DNA of 64,000 bases, taken from NCBI GenBank assembly GCA_030686995.1, contig CM060693.1, positions 119,749,228-119,813,227 on the forward strand, in the 5' to 3' direction. Under the pieces are notes generated by a model that was not told the origin of the DNA, ran no database searches, and saw nothing but the letters and a program-made list of their open reading frames with translations. Position 1 is the stretch's first letter. Each line of letters opens with the position of its first letter. Of this stretch, positions 23,786 through 35,140 are shown one piece after another. Origin of the DNA: Artemisia argyi. Lineage: Eukaryota; Streptophyta; Magnoliopsida; Asterales; Asteraceae. The position numbers and the translations under genes are program-made.

Positions 23786-24322
23786 GCAACCCTAGTTTCA
23801 GACCATATAGTGCTTTGTCCAATTTGCACACGTAGTCAGGATATTCACTGCTTTCAAATCCTGGAGTCTGTTTCACGTATACTTCTTCTGCGAGTTTTCT
23901 GTTCAAGAAAGCACTCTTTACGTCCATTTGGTATACCTTGAAATCTTTGTATGCATCATTGATGACATCAAATAAGTGGTAATTATTAGCATCATTTATC
24001 CTATATTTATTGCTTGTTTTTATGCTATTATGTATAAGAATTGGTACTTAATCGCTTAAATATTCATATTTCAGTTATTTACAAGCAATTGGTGAAAGTT
24101 AGCTATTTTGGACATAAATTGGAGCAAAATGGATCAATAAGTTAGAAAAGTCTACTGAACTAACGAAGAATACGTCGTATCATTTTAGATAGATGCGCCG
24201 TATAATAAGACTTGGACTGATATGAAGACCATTACCTGACTTTGAAGAATATGGCATATGAATTTCTCCCATACGCCGTATATGAAACTTTTGTCAAAAA
24301 TTATTAAATTAAAAACAAAACT

Positions 24323-24660
24323 GCAAATTAATCTACACAAAATTTTCACCTAACACTGCAATTTCAAAAACTCTCAAATATTTTTCGTAGGAGATTACCC
24401 ATTTCTATATTAGGCATGCAAACACGAACATTAGGCACACATGTAGGCTCTTGATAACACTTAAACAACACTTTCATCTCAAATCGCTGAAGCTACAAAC
24501 TAATCGACACAAAATTTTCAACTAACACTACAATTTCAAAAATTCTAATTTTTTTTTAAAAGAAATTACCCATTTATAGATTAGGCGTGCGACAACGGAA
24601 CATTTGCCACACGCATAGCCTCTTCTTCAATCTTAACCGAAGCCACTACACAGTGTTCTA
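24323..24660. repeat. Tandem duplication of about 170 bp
   Basis: Unit 1 (24323-24495) and unit 2 (24496-24660) share CACAAAATTTTCA, TAACACT(G/A)CAATTTCAAAAA, ATTACCCATTT and TTAGGC(A/G)TGC at corresponding places, with many substitutions. No coding function was recognised. Confidence 0.65.
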
Positions 24661-25120
24661 ATAAGATATGAGATTATAGATTGTGTTGTTGGTGAAAAAA
24701 AGACTTGAATTACTAATAAAATACGAGGCGGGCAAACCAAAATGGTGAAAAAAAGGCCCCTCATGACACCAATGACCCAACAACATGTTTAAAACCACGA
24801 AAGGATGTCGTTTCGTTCATTTGTCATTCAAAATGACATCGTCCGCACGGCGATATATTATGTGACATGATCTTGTTGGTTTGTGAAAAAATAGATCCTT
24901 TTACTGCAACCAAAAAAATAACGCCACATAAGTTTAACATAAATTCAGACACATCTTTTAGTCAATTCATCATCTCTCTTTGTTATACTCTACGTCTTAA
25001 AATTATTGTCAGGAGACAAGAATCACAAAGTTTAATAAAAGTTTAACCAATCAAATGGAATATTCACCCACTAAGTTATCTTGTTTTTACTTAAAATAAA
25101 AGGTGGACAATTAATTTGAA
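24661..25120. other. Upstream region of UFC1, no element recognised
   Basis: AT-rich presumed promoter-proximal DNA. The segment near 25000-25070 (TTAAAATTATTGTCAGGAGA) looks like MITE-type sequence but I could not define ends. Confidence 0.4.
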
Positions 25121-25125
25121 ACATC

Positions 25126-25133
25126 TATAAAAA
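25126..25133 (+). promoter_or_regulatory. Probable TATA box of UFC1
   Basis: TATAAAAA lies 160 bp upstream of the UFC1 start codon. It would place transcription initiation near 25155-25165 and give a 5' leader of about 130 nt rich in CCA/ACA repeats. Inferred from consensus and spacing only. Confidence 0.5.
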
Positions 25134-25292
25134 GAAATGTGAATAATAAATATGAGACGAGAGCAATATAAAAATCTTACAACTTTCATATTTAATCCCA
25201 AGCCGCCCTTGAAAAAACCATCTCAAAACCTTCTAACACACCCCAAACCCAAACCATCACCACCACCACCAACAACAACAACAACAAGAACA

Positions 25293-28200
25293 ATGGAAGG
25301 ATGGGATCCAACGACCAAATCAACCTTAACCCAAATCCCCTTACTGACAGTCAAAGCAGGTCCACGTGACGGTGCCACATGGACACAACGTTTGAAAGAA
25401 GAATACAAAGCATTGATAGCCTACACATCAATGAACAAATCAAAAGATAATGATTGGTTTAGAATCTCAGCTGCTAATCCTGAAGGAACAAGATGGGTTG
25501 GTAAATGTTGGTATGTTCATAATTTGTTGAAATATGAATTTGATCTTCAGTTTGATATTCCTGTTACTTATCCTGCTACCGCTCCTGAAATCGAGTTGCC
25601 CGAACTTGACGGCAAGACTCATAAGGTTTGTGATTGAAATTCTTTTTAAGGTTTTTTTTGATAACTTGTAGAATTTGTGGGTGTTTATGATTCAATATAT
25701 GAGTTATTTAATTGTTGGTTTTTGGATTTCGGATTTGTGTGGATTTTACGCGTTGTGAGATCAAAGAAGAGTGTAGAATTTAGGAATATGATACTGATTT
25801 TTACTTGGCGGATCCAAGTATTCGTCTTACTGTATGCACAATTTTCGGGCCCTGAAAATAATTTAGTTTATACCTGAATTTGATACTGATTTACGTGGCT
25901 GATCCAAGAATTCGTAATACTGTTGCTTTTTAACTCGGCGTTATTTTCAAAAGAAAGCATTGTCATCTTCTGAGTGACTGGATTTTAGTAGTTGTAGTAT
26001 TGGTGGTAGAAAAAAAATGAGTTTCTAATTTGAACCAACTGGGCTGCAAGTCAATTGTAAATTGCATATTTGTTATCAGAAATGCTGACTTGAGTAATAG
26101 AAATGAAAATTTTATCTGGTTAAAAATCGTCCAGGCATGCTAAATTAGCAATGATTCTTGTTGTTTTCAATATATGCACCTTTTGGAATTAACTATTCTA
26201 TCGTCTCTGGTAACTGATTTTAAAGTCTTATTATTTTGATGGGATTGAGGTACTTCGTTTTACTGCAACTATGAAATCACTTTTCAATCTGATTTAATTG
26301 GGCTGTAGTTGAGTATGTGTTATGCTCAGAAATGCGGTATTAAATAATATGTGAAAAAGTGTATTTGGGTAATAAGAACCACATGCATACCAAACTAAGA
26401 TATCGTTTCTGCTGACTGTATATCAACTAAGTTTGTATTCAAATTTTGGGGAACTTATAGTAGATGCAGACATATAGTAAATAAAAGATCCATTCTATTC
26501 ATAAAATATATGTTTATAGAACTGCTGAGTGCTGATGGCTGTGTCTTGTTTGTAGTCAGTCGAGTTCATAAGGAATGAGATTCTTGCATCATGTTACTAA
26601 ATGGCTGGTTATTTTGTGGTTTCAGATGTATAGAGGAGGGAAGATTTGCTTGACAGTGCATTTTAAGCCACTCTGGGCCAAAAACTCGTAAGAATTTTTT
26701 TTTATTACTTTCATTTCTCTTGAAATTTACACAAGAGATTCATCTAGTAATAAATATAATATGCATCCACATATAGAAGCCATATTCATTATGATTTATG
26801 AAGTTGACCCAAACCAAAAAAGATAATTTCTGATAATAACTAGTAATCAAGTCATTAGGAAAATTGCTGACAACCTCTGTCAGTTATAGTCTCTTCATGA
26901 CATCAACCATGAATGGTTTACCCCAATCATTTGGTGGTCTAGTTAAGTAGTTGAATAAAATCAAGGTAATTAAGGGTATAACTCATTGCATGCTTGCAGT
27001 GACTTGAGCCAAATTTATTGTCTTAGAGCATGGCACTCAGTATGGCGTTGGCTCATATTGGAAATTGAAACGGCACAATAATAGAAACTAAGTCATGGAC
27101 TCTTGGGCATTAAATAGATGTTATTTAAGGTTATATATCATCAATATATATATATCTTTAACATAAAGCAGGCCGGCAACAAACGTGGAGTAATGATTCA
27201 AATGCTTGCATAGAGTGCAGGGATATTATTGTATTCGTACAAGGTCTTTAAAAGTATAATAAATTAAGTCTGCTTGAGGACATTGTTACATTAGAGCTGT
27301 GATTGGTGCAATGCTTGAACAAACTAAGGTTCTAATTTTTCTTTTATGAACTTTAATGTCCTTGATAATCATTAAAACACCCCTTCAGAGCTCTTTGTCA
27401 ATTTACACTTGACATATTGTGGATCGTGAACAGCTATGTTAAGTAGGACAATATTCTCGTGTCTCTTATGATACAATACCATGCTGATTAACTGCCAAAT
27501 TAAGAGTTGCTCATTGATTTCCATAGTTTTAACTGTTTTAAAGTTCTGATTACTCTATAAGGTAGATTCACAATGGCATCAGGATTTAGACTTTCAAAAC
27601 TCAATTTCACTTCTGGAATGTTTGGAGTTGACATAATGTTATTATTAGACTTGTCTCGTTGCTACTAGCTGCTCTTGCCAATCTGAATATGATATCATTC
27701 TCTTGTAGCTGCCAAAAAATGCATGCAATTCATTTATAGTTCAATACTTTGTTTATGACATCATTCAAGGCAGTTTGAGGATTACCCGCATCGGTGGCAG
27801 TTTAGATCAAACCACGTCTGATTGGGACATATGTCTGTCTTAATTTGTTAGTTAGTAGTTTGAAAGGTGGTAATGAGACCCCACTGAGACCCCACCCTAA
27901 TTGAATATAGACTTAGTTAATATTATCATGAGTAGCTCCCGTATCTTAACATTCAAGTGAATGACAGAAGCTTCCTTTTATTAAAAGCTGTTTTATTCTT
28001 CTTATAATTTGAGTTGTAGCTAACTGATAGGCATCTGTTATTTCAGCCCTTTCTACTTCCAGATCTTCAGACCGAAAAAGAATAAATACTTATATATGAT
28101 AAGGTTGGAACTGATATCAATTGATAATCCAGAAAACGATTATATTATTGCCAGCAAAAGTTCAACGAAACAAATAAAAAGGACACGTACCTCCTGTTAC

Positions 28201-29476
28201 AGGTTAAATGCCCTAAGTATCGACTCATCAAATTCATACCCTAACTTATGACTCTAAATACCATATTTTTAATAAATGACTGACTTGGAAAACAAGACAT
28301 ATTGCATAATAAGGAAACAAGATAAATTACTAAACCCTGTCCACTTATTTCTGGGACGCCTCTTATAAGTTTCTCGTAACCGGGTCTTATCAGTAAATGT
28401 AGTTGTTCACCAACCTGATTAAGACAGCTGCTATATTAAGTTCTATTCAAGTTATTGTAGATAACTACTCTTATCTATAGACTACGTTTGGTTCATGAGA
28501 TCAACTATTAATGCTTTCTTCGAGTTATATGGTAGTGTAGGTAACCAGTCGAAGAAAACAAAGGATGTTAATACCTATTGCCTGCTTCCGTGACTCATGT
28601 TTAAAACATTGTCTTATTGCATGGCACCATGTGGCGATGTAAAAATAGAAACAAACTGATGGGCCCTAGATATACAATATACAAGCTTATAACTTATAAT
28701 ATCCATATATGTCAAACATAATGTAGACCAAAAACAAGAGTGGAATAAGTTCAGATGCTTGTATAGTGCCTTTAAATTTGTAATGTTACAAAACCTCGAG
28801 AGGACTTTGTGCCATGAAAAACTCTAAAATCTACTAAGTACCTAATAATAAGTAAATCATCAAAGCTCCTTTTTGGGTTTTGGGAGCTCTTTTCTGACCT
28901 GGTGCAGCTGTTGCATCATGCCTTATCCATTGACGTTTGCCATTTTGAGAACTTGTGCTCGTTTCAAGTGACAGAATGCGAGTTCCATATTTCTGATATA
29001 AGTCATAAGGTTTTTTGTCAATGACATTATTAGACTTGTCACCTTGCTACGAGCTGCTCTAGTCAATCGTAATATGCTATTATGCTGCTGTAGTTGCCCA
29101 GATACATGCAATTGTTTCAGAATTCCAGTTCATATGATTTGTTCCTGAAAGTTTTTTGAAAATCTTGAGGTTACATGCATCATGAGATCCCACTTTAATT
29201 GCATAGGGATGTTGTAGCTGAAATGATCATGGCTAGCATCCTATCTTACTTTCAACTTAATGACATAAGTTTCTCTTTTTATTGTAGAATTCGTTTGTTC
29301 ACATATAATATGAGTTCCAACTAACATATATTTTTCTGTGTTTCAGCCCCAGATTTGGCATAGCACATGCTCTTTGTTTGGGACTTGCACCATGGCTTGC
29401 AGCAGAAATACCAATTCTTGTGGATTCTGGCATGATCAAGCACAAAGATGATGTGGTCTCAACCAGTGAGAAATAG
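25293..29476 (+). CDS. UFC1: Ubiquitin-fold modifier-conjugating enzyme 1 (UFC1), three exons, complete
   Basis: E2 enzyme of ufmylation: it accepts UFM1 from the E1 UBA5 on a catalytic Cys and passes it, with the E3 UFL1, to targets such as ER-bound ribosomal protein, in ER quality control. Exons are 25293-25625, 26626-26687 and 29347-29476; the junctions are GT-AG and sum to 174 codons plus stop, the normal plant length. Exon 1 gives [20 protein letters not shown], then [20 protein letters not shown] and [20 protein letters not shown]. Exon 2 starts [20 protein letters not shown], whose Cys (residue 119) corresponds to the catalytic Cys of UFC1. Exon 3 gives [20 protein letters not shown] and ends [10 protein letters not shown]. 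An upstream in-frame ATG at 25152 lacks family similarity, so the ATG at 25293 is preferred. Introns are 1000 and 2659 nt. All catalytic features are present and no damage is seen. Confidence 0.97.
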
Positions 29477-29861
29477 TATGTTGTTTCCTATGATGACAGT
29501 TAATAACCCTTTCTGACTTGTGTTTTGGCTTCACAAAAATAAGCAATATATAATCCTCATGCATGTACTTAAAACAAAAGGTTTAATTTATGGTGTAATG
29601 TTGAGATCGTCTCGTTTGTAACTTTGTTTTTAGGTATGTTTTGCTGGTCTTTGCTGTTGAGCAAAAGATTTCAACTTTAGGTGCACTTCTTTTTTCAGCA
29701 AGATTTTTATGGAAGTTATGAATTTAAATATTATCTCTGTTTTTGTTTAATCAAACAGCTAGCTATTTACGTTATTTATGTTGATTGTGTAACTTATCAG
29801 TGGGTATCACTCATAAATGTCGAGTAGATTGATAATGCTAAAGCCAATTGTCTGTTTCCGG

Positions 29862-30030
29862 TCTAACATTAGCCAGAAAAGATCAAACCTAATATTTATT
29901 CGGCTGCAAACGAGACATGTTTTTTTTTTTTTAAATCTAGTTACTTGAACTCTAACATCAGCCATAAAAGATCAAATCTAATATTTATTCGGCTTCAAAC
30001 GAGACATGTTTTTTTTAGTCTAGTTACTTG
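29862..30030. repeat. Tandem duplication of about 88 bp downstream of UFC1
   Basis: Two units (29862-29949 and 29951-30030) share TCTAACAT(T/C)AGCCA, TAATATTTATTCGGCT, CAAACGAGACATGTTTTTTT and CTAGTTACTTGA. They lie about 390 bp past the UFC1 stop and may be within or near its 3' UTR. Confidence 0.85.
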
Positions 30031-30600
30031 AGCTTGTTTTAGACGAGCTTTTACTGAGTTCAAGGTTGAGCCTGAGTACCAAAGTTGAGTTTACTCGGAT
30101 TATTCTAGTTTTTAGAGCCTTATGCAATGTAAGGATACCATTATTATGTTACTAGTGTTGCAAAACAGCCCCGACCTTTCATTGAGTTATGAAATTGAAC
30201 TAGTTTAAGTTGAGCTGTATCAAGCTTTTGAACGAGCTTGCTTAATTAAGCATGGTTTTTTATTTATGCTGTTGAGCTCAAGACTTCAAGTCAAGCTATC
30301 AAATTTCAGCCTGGCTTGTCTCATTTGCAGCCCTATACGTTGCTCCTGGGTTTGAGCTTCTTCATGGCTAGTTATGAGTCGCATGGGTTTCTCATGGGTT
30401 ATTTGATTCTTGAAGGGTTGTTGGTCAATCTTAGCTCCTTCTAGGCTTTATCTTGTGACGGTGTTGGCCGTTTGAGCTCCTTTTCTTAGGCCTGTGTTAT
30501 ATGTGGGGTAATGCACTTTTTTTTTTCCTTCTTCTTCTTCTTCAAAATAAAACCTTATGGCATGAGTTTTAAATATTTTTGTGATGTTTTCATTGTTATT
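30031..30600. other. Region with hAT-like GAGCTTG-rich sequence
   Basis: Contains GAGCTTG/CAAGCTC-rich sequence and a right-end-like TTTGCAGCCCTAT (about 30325), similar to the hAT-like element at 22110-23794. A left end was not found. No coding sequence recognised. Confidence 0.4.
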
Positions 30601-31380
30601 CCGTACATTTTATGTGATGACGTCGTATAGGGGGAATCCGCCCTATAAACATACACTTGCCTCTCACAAGGCATAATACACCCCAGTGACACATACAACA
30701 CCACAACTGGCACAATGGCATCAGTTCCGGCCGGGCCTCAATACTTGCAAAGGTGGAACGGGGAATCAGTAAAGCAAAACGGAAGCTTGGGGACCTCATT
30801 TGTTTATGGGATAGAGTCGCAGTCCGGGGCTCGACACTCATAGACCATACTCTCATAAAGATGAGTAGGCTCCAAGTCACTAATCACGTGACTTACCCAA
30901 GAAGGCAGGGAATATATTATGGGAAAGGAGTGTAGACCAAACCTTTCTATATATGGTTAAAAAGGCGGGTCCTGGTGGTGGTGTGATTCCCAAAGAACGA
31001 GATAGGTCATGAAAGCTCGGATATCAAGGGACAAGTTATCAGGCTCGAGGCAACCACGCTATTAACCACCGAATAATAGCACCGTCTGCCACCTATGACT
31101 CGGGGAAACAACAATAATAACTTCCCTATAAATACCAACCCCCAGATTGTTCGAAGAGAGATTTTTTCACACATATATTGCTCTCTTTGACTCTTAATAC
31201 TCCTCCGAAAGCAAATGCTTACTCTCACGCTCGAGGTTGACCGTGAGATACCCCCTCCCACAGTGTAACGATATTTCGTTTTAGTTGGTTCATACGAGTG
31301 AATCCACATATCCTCAAGAACAAGCGGCGAATCCTTGTCGATTGTTGAAGTGTACTAATACGGCTAAATTCTGTATTATC
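30600..31380. mobile_element. Possible solo LTR or LTR fragment
   Basis: GC-richer block with LTR-like texture: a TATA-like CCCTATAAATACC near 31125-31137 followed by a pyrimidine-rich leader. I could not find TG/CA ends with a matching 5-bp duplication, so the boundaries and nature are uncertain. It could also be part of an older element. Confidence 0.35.
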
Positions 31381-31493
31381 AGTTTGTACCATACTAGCTT
31401 TTCACTATGTAAAAGTTCAAATTCATGGTTCAAATAAATGAGTCACCCGACCTGTTAGCATGGATAATTTCGACCATCAGAGGAACCAAATAT

Positions 31494-31663
31494 GGGTAAA
31501 TTGCAAAAATGGTCCTTAACGTTCCACAAATTAGCAAAAACGGGACCGAGACAAAAAGTAGCGCAAAAAAGACACCCACGTTCCACATTTTCGCAAAATC
31601 GCCACCGAGAGGCCTTTTTGGCTAACTTCCGTTAGTTTTCCCGTCAGTCAAGGGTATAATCGC
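31494..31663. repeat. Left TIR of the large MULE
   Basis: Inverted copy of 55977-56146. Contains GTCCTTAACGTTCCAC, CGGGACCGAGACAAAAAGTA and GCTAACTTCCGTTAG. In MULEs such TIRs hold the transposase binding site and a promoter. Confidence 0.95.
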
Positions 31664-31892
31664 CATTTCACTCGCTTCCCGCCTTTGACTACCCCAACTT
31701 TATTTCAATGACCAAATTTGCAAAGTTATAAAACTTAATTTTGGAGGCACACTTGGCATCCGAAGCGATTAACCTTTCCCTCTTTTTTGTGTAACTCGGC
31801 AACCCAAGCGATTGCATAGGACTATAAAGTTCATGTTTATCCCGCTTATTCAACCATAACACACACAATCCCAACGATCAAAACAACCGACG

Positions 31893-32302
31893 ATGGCAAA
31901 CAATGGAAAAGGGAAGAGTATCTACATTGGTACCGAGGAAGAGGAATTTGATAAAGTTTTAAGAACCTATTATCTAAACGATTTACTTCTTGATGCATAT
32001 GGCGGAGAAGCAATTGATGAGTATGGTTCTTATAGGAAGATACCTAAGGAGTTGAGAACTAAGATTCTGACCCATCTGAGGAAACAAGATGGCTACTATG
32101 AAGCGCTTTTGAGTGATGAGGAGGAGGAGGAGGAGGAGGAGAAGCAAGAGCCTGTGGATACCGTTTTACCCAAGTTTGATGAGTTGGAACAGAAAATCTT
32201 GAAAAGGTGTTCAAGTATCTAAAGGAGAAGAAGGACAAGAAAGAAAAAGAATTGAAGAAAAAGAAGAAAAGGGGTGATGCGGAGGGCAGCGGTTCAAACT
32301 AC
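31893..32302 (+). pseudogene. Unknown ORF inside the MULE (acidic protein with a Lys-rich tail), frameshifted
   Basis: ORF 31893-32222 encodes 109 residues starting MANNGKGKSIYIGTEEEEFD, with a helical middle (ELRTKILTHLRKQDGYYEAL), a run of Glu (about residues 77-86) and KFDELEQKILKR. A one-base frame change near 32205 would continue into a Lys/Glu-rich tail to the stop at 32302, which I take as the original C-terminus. I do not recognise the family. It starts about 230 bp inside the left TIR and is convergent to the transposase, the position of a second MULE gene. A 45-bp tandem duplication (32361-32450) follows it. Alternatives are a captured host gene fragment or a chance ORF. The ordered composition argues for a real protein. 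Confidence 0.5.
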
Positions 32303-32563
32303 TAAACAAGTGTTTGTTTAGATATCTGTTTGGAAATTTGTAATGGTTGTGAACTCCTATGATCAATGAAAGTTTTAATGTTTATGTTACTAATATGTTT
32401 GTGTTGATCAATGAAAGTTTTAATGTTTATGTTACTGATATGTTTGTGTTTCGATTTTGTATCTTTATGTTTGTGTTTCATTTTTGAAATATATGGGTAC
32501 TTCCTATGCAGCTTATGTAGAAAGCATTAGATAGGTGATGTTTTGCATGAAAGTCAAACAGGT

Positions 32564-33686
32564 TGTGGAAAACTAGAAGGGGGGTTGAATAGTTTACCGA
32601 TTAAAATATTTTTAACTTGTTAAGTTAGCTTTGAAACTTTCCGTTTGATCAAAGATATATGCACAAACACAATATATAACAAGTAAGTAAATGAAAGAAA
32701 CGATCAAACCACAACACGAGTATTTATCGTGGTTCGGCTACAAGGACTCTTTTTCCTTGCCCTACGTCCATGCCCCGAGTATCCAACTCGAGAGTTTCTT
32801 TCACTAGTCAACAAGCTCCTTTCACCGGCGGAGAAAACCTTACACGTCGCTTATACTTTTACTGACACAAAGCTAAATGTCGAGTTCTTTTACAAGGGCA
32901 CAACCACTCCCGTTAGTTCTTTTACTAGGGTACAACAACTCGCAACACTCTTTGTATTTTGAGGACTAAAATACTAACCACTCACTACAGAATATACACA
33001 AACAAATGAAGTGTAAACAACACGAGTTTACACAATACTAAGCTACCAAGTCTTGCAACGTTGTGTTGGAAACTTGTAACTTTTCACGACCTTGTGAGCT
33101 TCTTTGCTACAAAAGGAAACTTCACATTTACAATGTTAAGAGGTTAGAAGAAAAGATGAGTGTGTGTGTAAAATATGATCTCAAGAGGTTAGCCAAAAAT
33201 CAAGTTATGGCTTGGTATTTATAGCACAACATTCTGCATGCTTGGCGGATCAGGCGGAACCCTCAGATGGGTTCCGCCCGTGTACCCCCAGGGTACCGCC
33301 GGGTCTGCAGTAGGTTTATGCAATAACTCTTCAAACCAAACAAGGTCTTGTCTCATAAATCCTAGCAACCAAACAATGTCACATCACTTAAAAACAAGTC
33401 AAATACAAAGCTTGCAAGCAACAACAAAGTTAGTCAAACACATTTCTTTCCATAAATACATAATGACAAAACTTGCCATAAATGTGATGTGACAATTTCT
33501 AATTTAAGAAATAAACTTGTGTTGTGTTTTATGAAATGTAAAATGTAGCAAAAGTCTAGTTTATGCAAGTCTTAAAAAGTAAGATTATGTTTTGCTTAGA
33601 AACAAAGGTTTACATTTTGTCGTTAACAAAACTTAGCGAAGATCGTAAAATATAAATAACGTTTTTAGGCGATATTTGTATTAACA
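32564..33686 (-). repeat. 3' LTR of the SIRE-like element
   Basis: TGTGGAAAACTAG...TTGTATTAACA, 1123 bp. It contains the perfect hairpin GGCGGAACCC-TCAGAT-GGGTTCCGCC at 33253-33278. About 9 substitutions separate it from the other LTR. Confidence 0.95.
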
Positions 33687-33702
33687 ATCTCCCCCTTTTT
33701 GT
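33687..33702 (-). promoter_or_regulatory. Polypurine tract of the SIRE-like element
   Basis: ATCTCCCCCTTTTTG on the plus strand, an AAAAAGGGGGAGAT purine run on the element strand, directly abuts the 3' LTR. It would prime plus-strand DNA synthesis. Confidence 0.85.
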
Positions 33703-34231
33703 TGATGACAAAACATAAACTTTGTTTTTAAGTAACACGCAAAATCTTGGTTTTCAAGACTTAAAAAAAATTATATTAACCTTGTTTTACTTAAGAGACG
33801 AAAAGCATATCAAGTATTGAAGGTTTAATATATTTCTCCCCCGTTTTGTCGAAACAAAAAGTAGAGTAGCGAAGCGGAATAATGGCCATACTCCCCCTTG
33901 ATCGATATTCCCCCTAAATGGAGTACCAATATGGGAAACATGGATTTTGAGACCTACAAAAAAATGGTTAGTTGGTGATATATATAGTCAAGCTTGTAGT
34001 TACCACACACATTGCAACCACATTGACAAACCAAAGATTGATCAACCAACAATGCACAAAAGTAAGTAGAAAGAAATATCATTCCAAGTAAAATTTTGAC
34101 TTATAAAAGTCAAAAGACAAGAAATGTGGACTTATTCTTCTACTTGTACATAAAAACTAAAAAAAAATAACCAAGAAAATAAGATAAAATCCTACATTCC
34201 TAGATTGGGGCAAACGGCCTCCATAGGTTGT

Positions 34232-35140
34232 CTAGGATTTGTTGGGGTGGGAAAGTGCATCCAAACGTTCAATGACATGTTGGAATGCAAAACGGGTTTC
34301 ATTTTGGAATTGGTTAAGCAATGTTTTGATGGTTTCACCCATTTGCTCACAATTTGAGCAAGCATGGGGATGAGTGGGTTGAAATGGGTTGGTTTTGGTT
34401 TCATGGTTTGAGGGTTGGTTGGTTTGTGGTTCTTGGGTGGATGATGGGTTTGGTATTGAGTCAAGCAATGTGGTTTGAAATTCCATTGCTTGATGGAGAT
34501 GGTTTTCAACCATGTTTTGGATATCTTTATAAGAAGGAAATAAAGACTCAAAGGTTTGAGGTTGAGGGTGTGGTGGATTTAGGTGATCATGGTGTTCAAA
34601 GTTTGGTTCTCCATATAGAGGACCATGGATGTCATGGTAGATGGGATGAAACAACAATGGTGTGGGTGGATGGTACACTTGTTGTGATGGTTGGTTAAGG
34701 TTAAGATCCTCATCAAGGTCTAGAATTGACCTTGGTGATTGATTTGCAAAAGGTGGTGGTTGTGTAGGTCTTGGTGGAAGATCATTAAGATTTTGGACAA
34801 ATGGGTGTGGTGATGTGGGAGGAGACCTAAAGAGTTCCATTGGCTCAATCTTGGGTAATGGTGATGGTGATGAGGTTTTGGATGGTTGAATTGGAGCACT
34901 TGGTGGAGTTGGGTCAATAGGTGATTTAGTTGGTGGTGGAGTGAGCTCATTTGGTTGATTGGGTGATGGTGATGGAGATGAAAGGTTCAAAAAGTGTTCA
35001 TTTTTTATGGGTGATGTGAATTCATCCGAGGATGAGGAGGTAAGGTTGATGGATTGGTTTGACCATAGTGGTTTCACACTTATCCGAGCGGTTCTCCGGA
35101 TGGGTCGTGATGGTTGAGAAGTGTTTGTTGACTTGGTCAT
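34232..35140 (-). CDS. SIRE-like accessory ORF 2 (Pro/Ser-rich, intact)
   Basis: 302 residues starting MTKSTNTSQPSRPIRRTARI. Residues about 40-190 are Pro/Ser/Thr-rich and low complexity. The C-terminal third is more ordered (FPSYKDIQNMVENHLHQAME, then CSNCEQMGETIKTLLNQFQN and FAFQHVIERLDAL) and probably helical. A CSNC pair is the only Cys cluster. No signal peptide or membrane segment is evident, so an envelope role is not supported. It lies between accessory ORF 1 and the 3' LTR on the element strand. It has no known function; a structural or nucleoprotein role is speculation. It is one of the few undamaged ORFs here. Confidence 0.75.
   Translation of the reverse strand: MTKSTNTSQPSRPIRRTARISVKPLWSNQSINLTSSSSDEFTSPIKNEHFLNLSSPSPSPNQPNELTPPPTKSPIDPTPPSAPIQPSKTSSPSPLPKIEPMELFRSPPTSPHPFVQNLNDLPPRPTQPPPFANQSPRSILDLDEDLNLNQPSQQVYHPPTPLLFHPIYHDIHGPLYGEPNFEHHDHLNPPHPQPQTFESLFPSYKDIQNMVENHLHQAMEFQTTLLDSIPNPSSTQEPQTNQPSNHETKTNPFQPTHPHACSNCEQMGETIKTLLNQFQNETRFAFQHVIERLDALSHPNKS

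Larger units (their letters stand above)
22110..23794. mobile_element. hAT-like non-autonomous element containing two later insertions
   Basis: The left end CAGGGCTGCAA (22110-22120) and the right end complement TAGGGTTGCAG (with the solo LTR removed) form imperfect short TIRs. The flanks carry an 8-bp near-duplication, ATTTCAGA (22102-22109) and GTTTCAGA (23795-23802), typical of hAT elements. Both subterminal regions (about 22120-22290 and 23125-23295) are dense in AAGCTTGAGCTCGGCTTGA-like repeats in opposite orientation. There is no transposase. The right TIR was itself cut by a solo LTR. Confidence 0.7.
22040..23975 (-). pseudogene. Copia reverse-transcriptase remnant split by a hAT-like element
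   Basis: On the minus strand 23975-23795 encodes FKVYQMDVKSAFLNRKLAEE, then EVYVKQTPGFESSEYPDYVC and KLDKALYGLK. This is the Ty1/copia RT region around its first catalytic Asp. The sequence resumes at 22109 with a frameshifted APR..WYETL-type segment and fades out by about 22040. The break coincides with the hAT-like insertion 22110-23794. It is dead, with stops, a frameshift and truncation at both ends. Confidence 0.8.

Noticed and set aside
28923..29111. Minus-strand ORF in UFC1 intron 2
   Set aside because: Short, no recognisable domain, inside a long intron; probably chance or an old unrecognised repeat.
32729..32962. ORFs inside the LTRs (also 33238-33492, 43248-43481, 43757-44011, 12963-13166)
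   Set aside because: Identical in both LTRs and not in a gene context; they read through LTR regulatory sequence and the GC-rich hairpin.
34354..34698. Plus-strand 114-codon ORF, Gly/Val/Trp-rich
   Set aside because: Antisense shadow of the Pro/Ser-rich accessory ORF 2.
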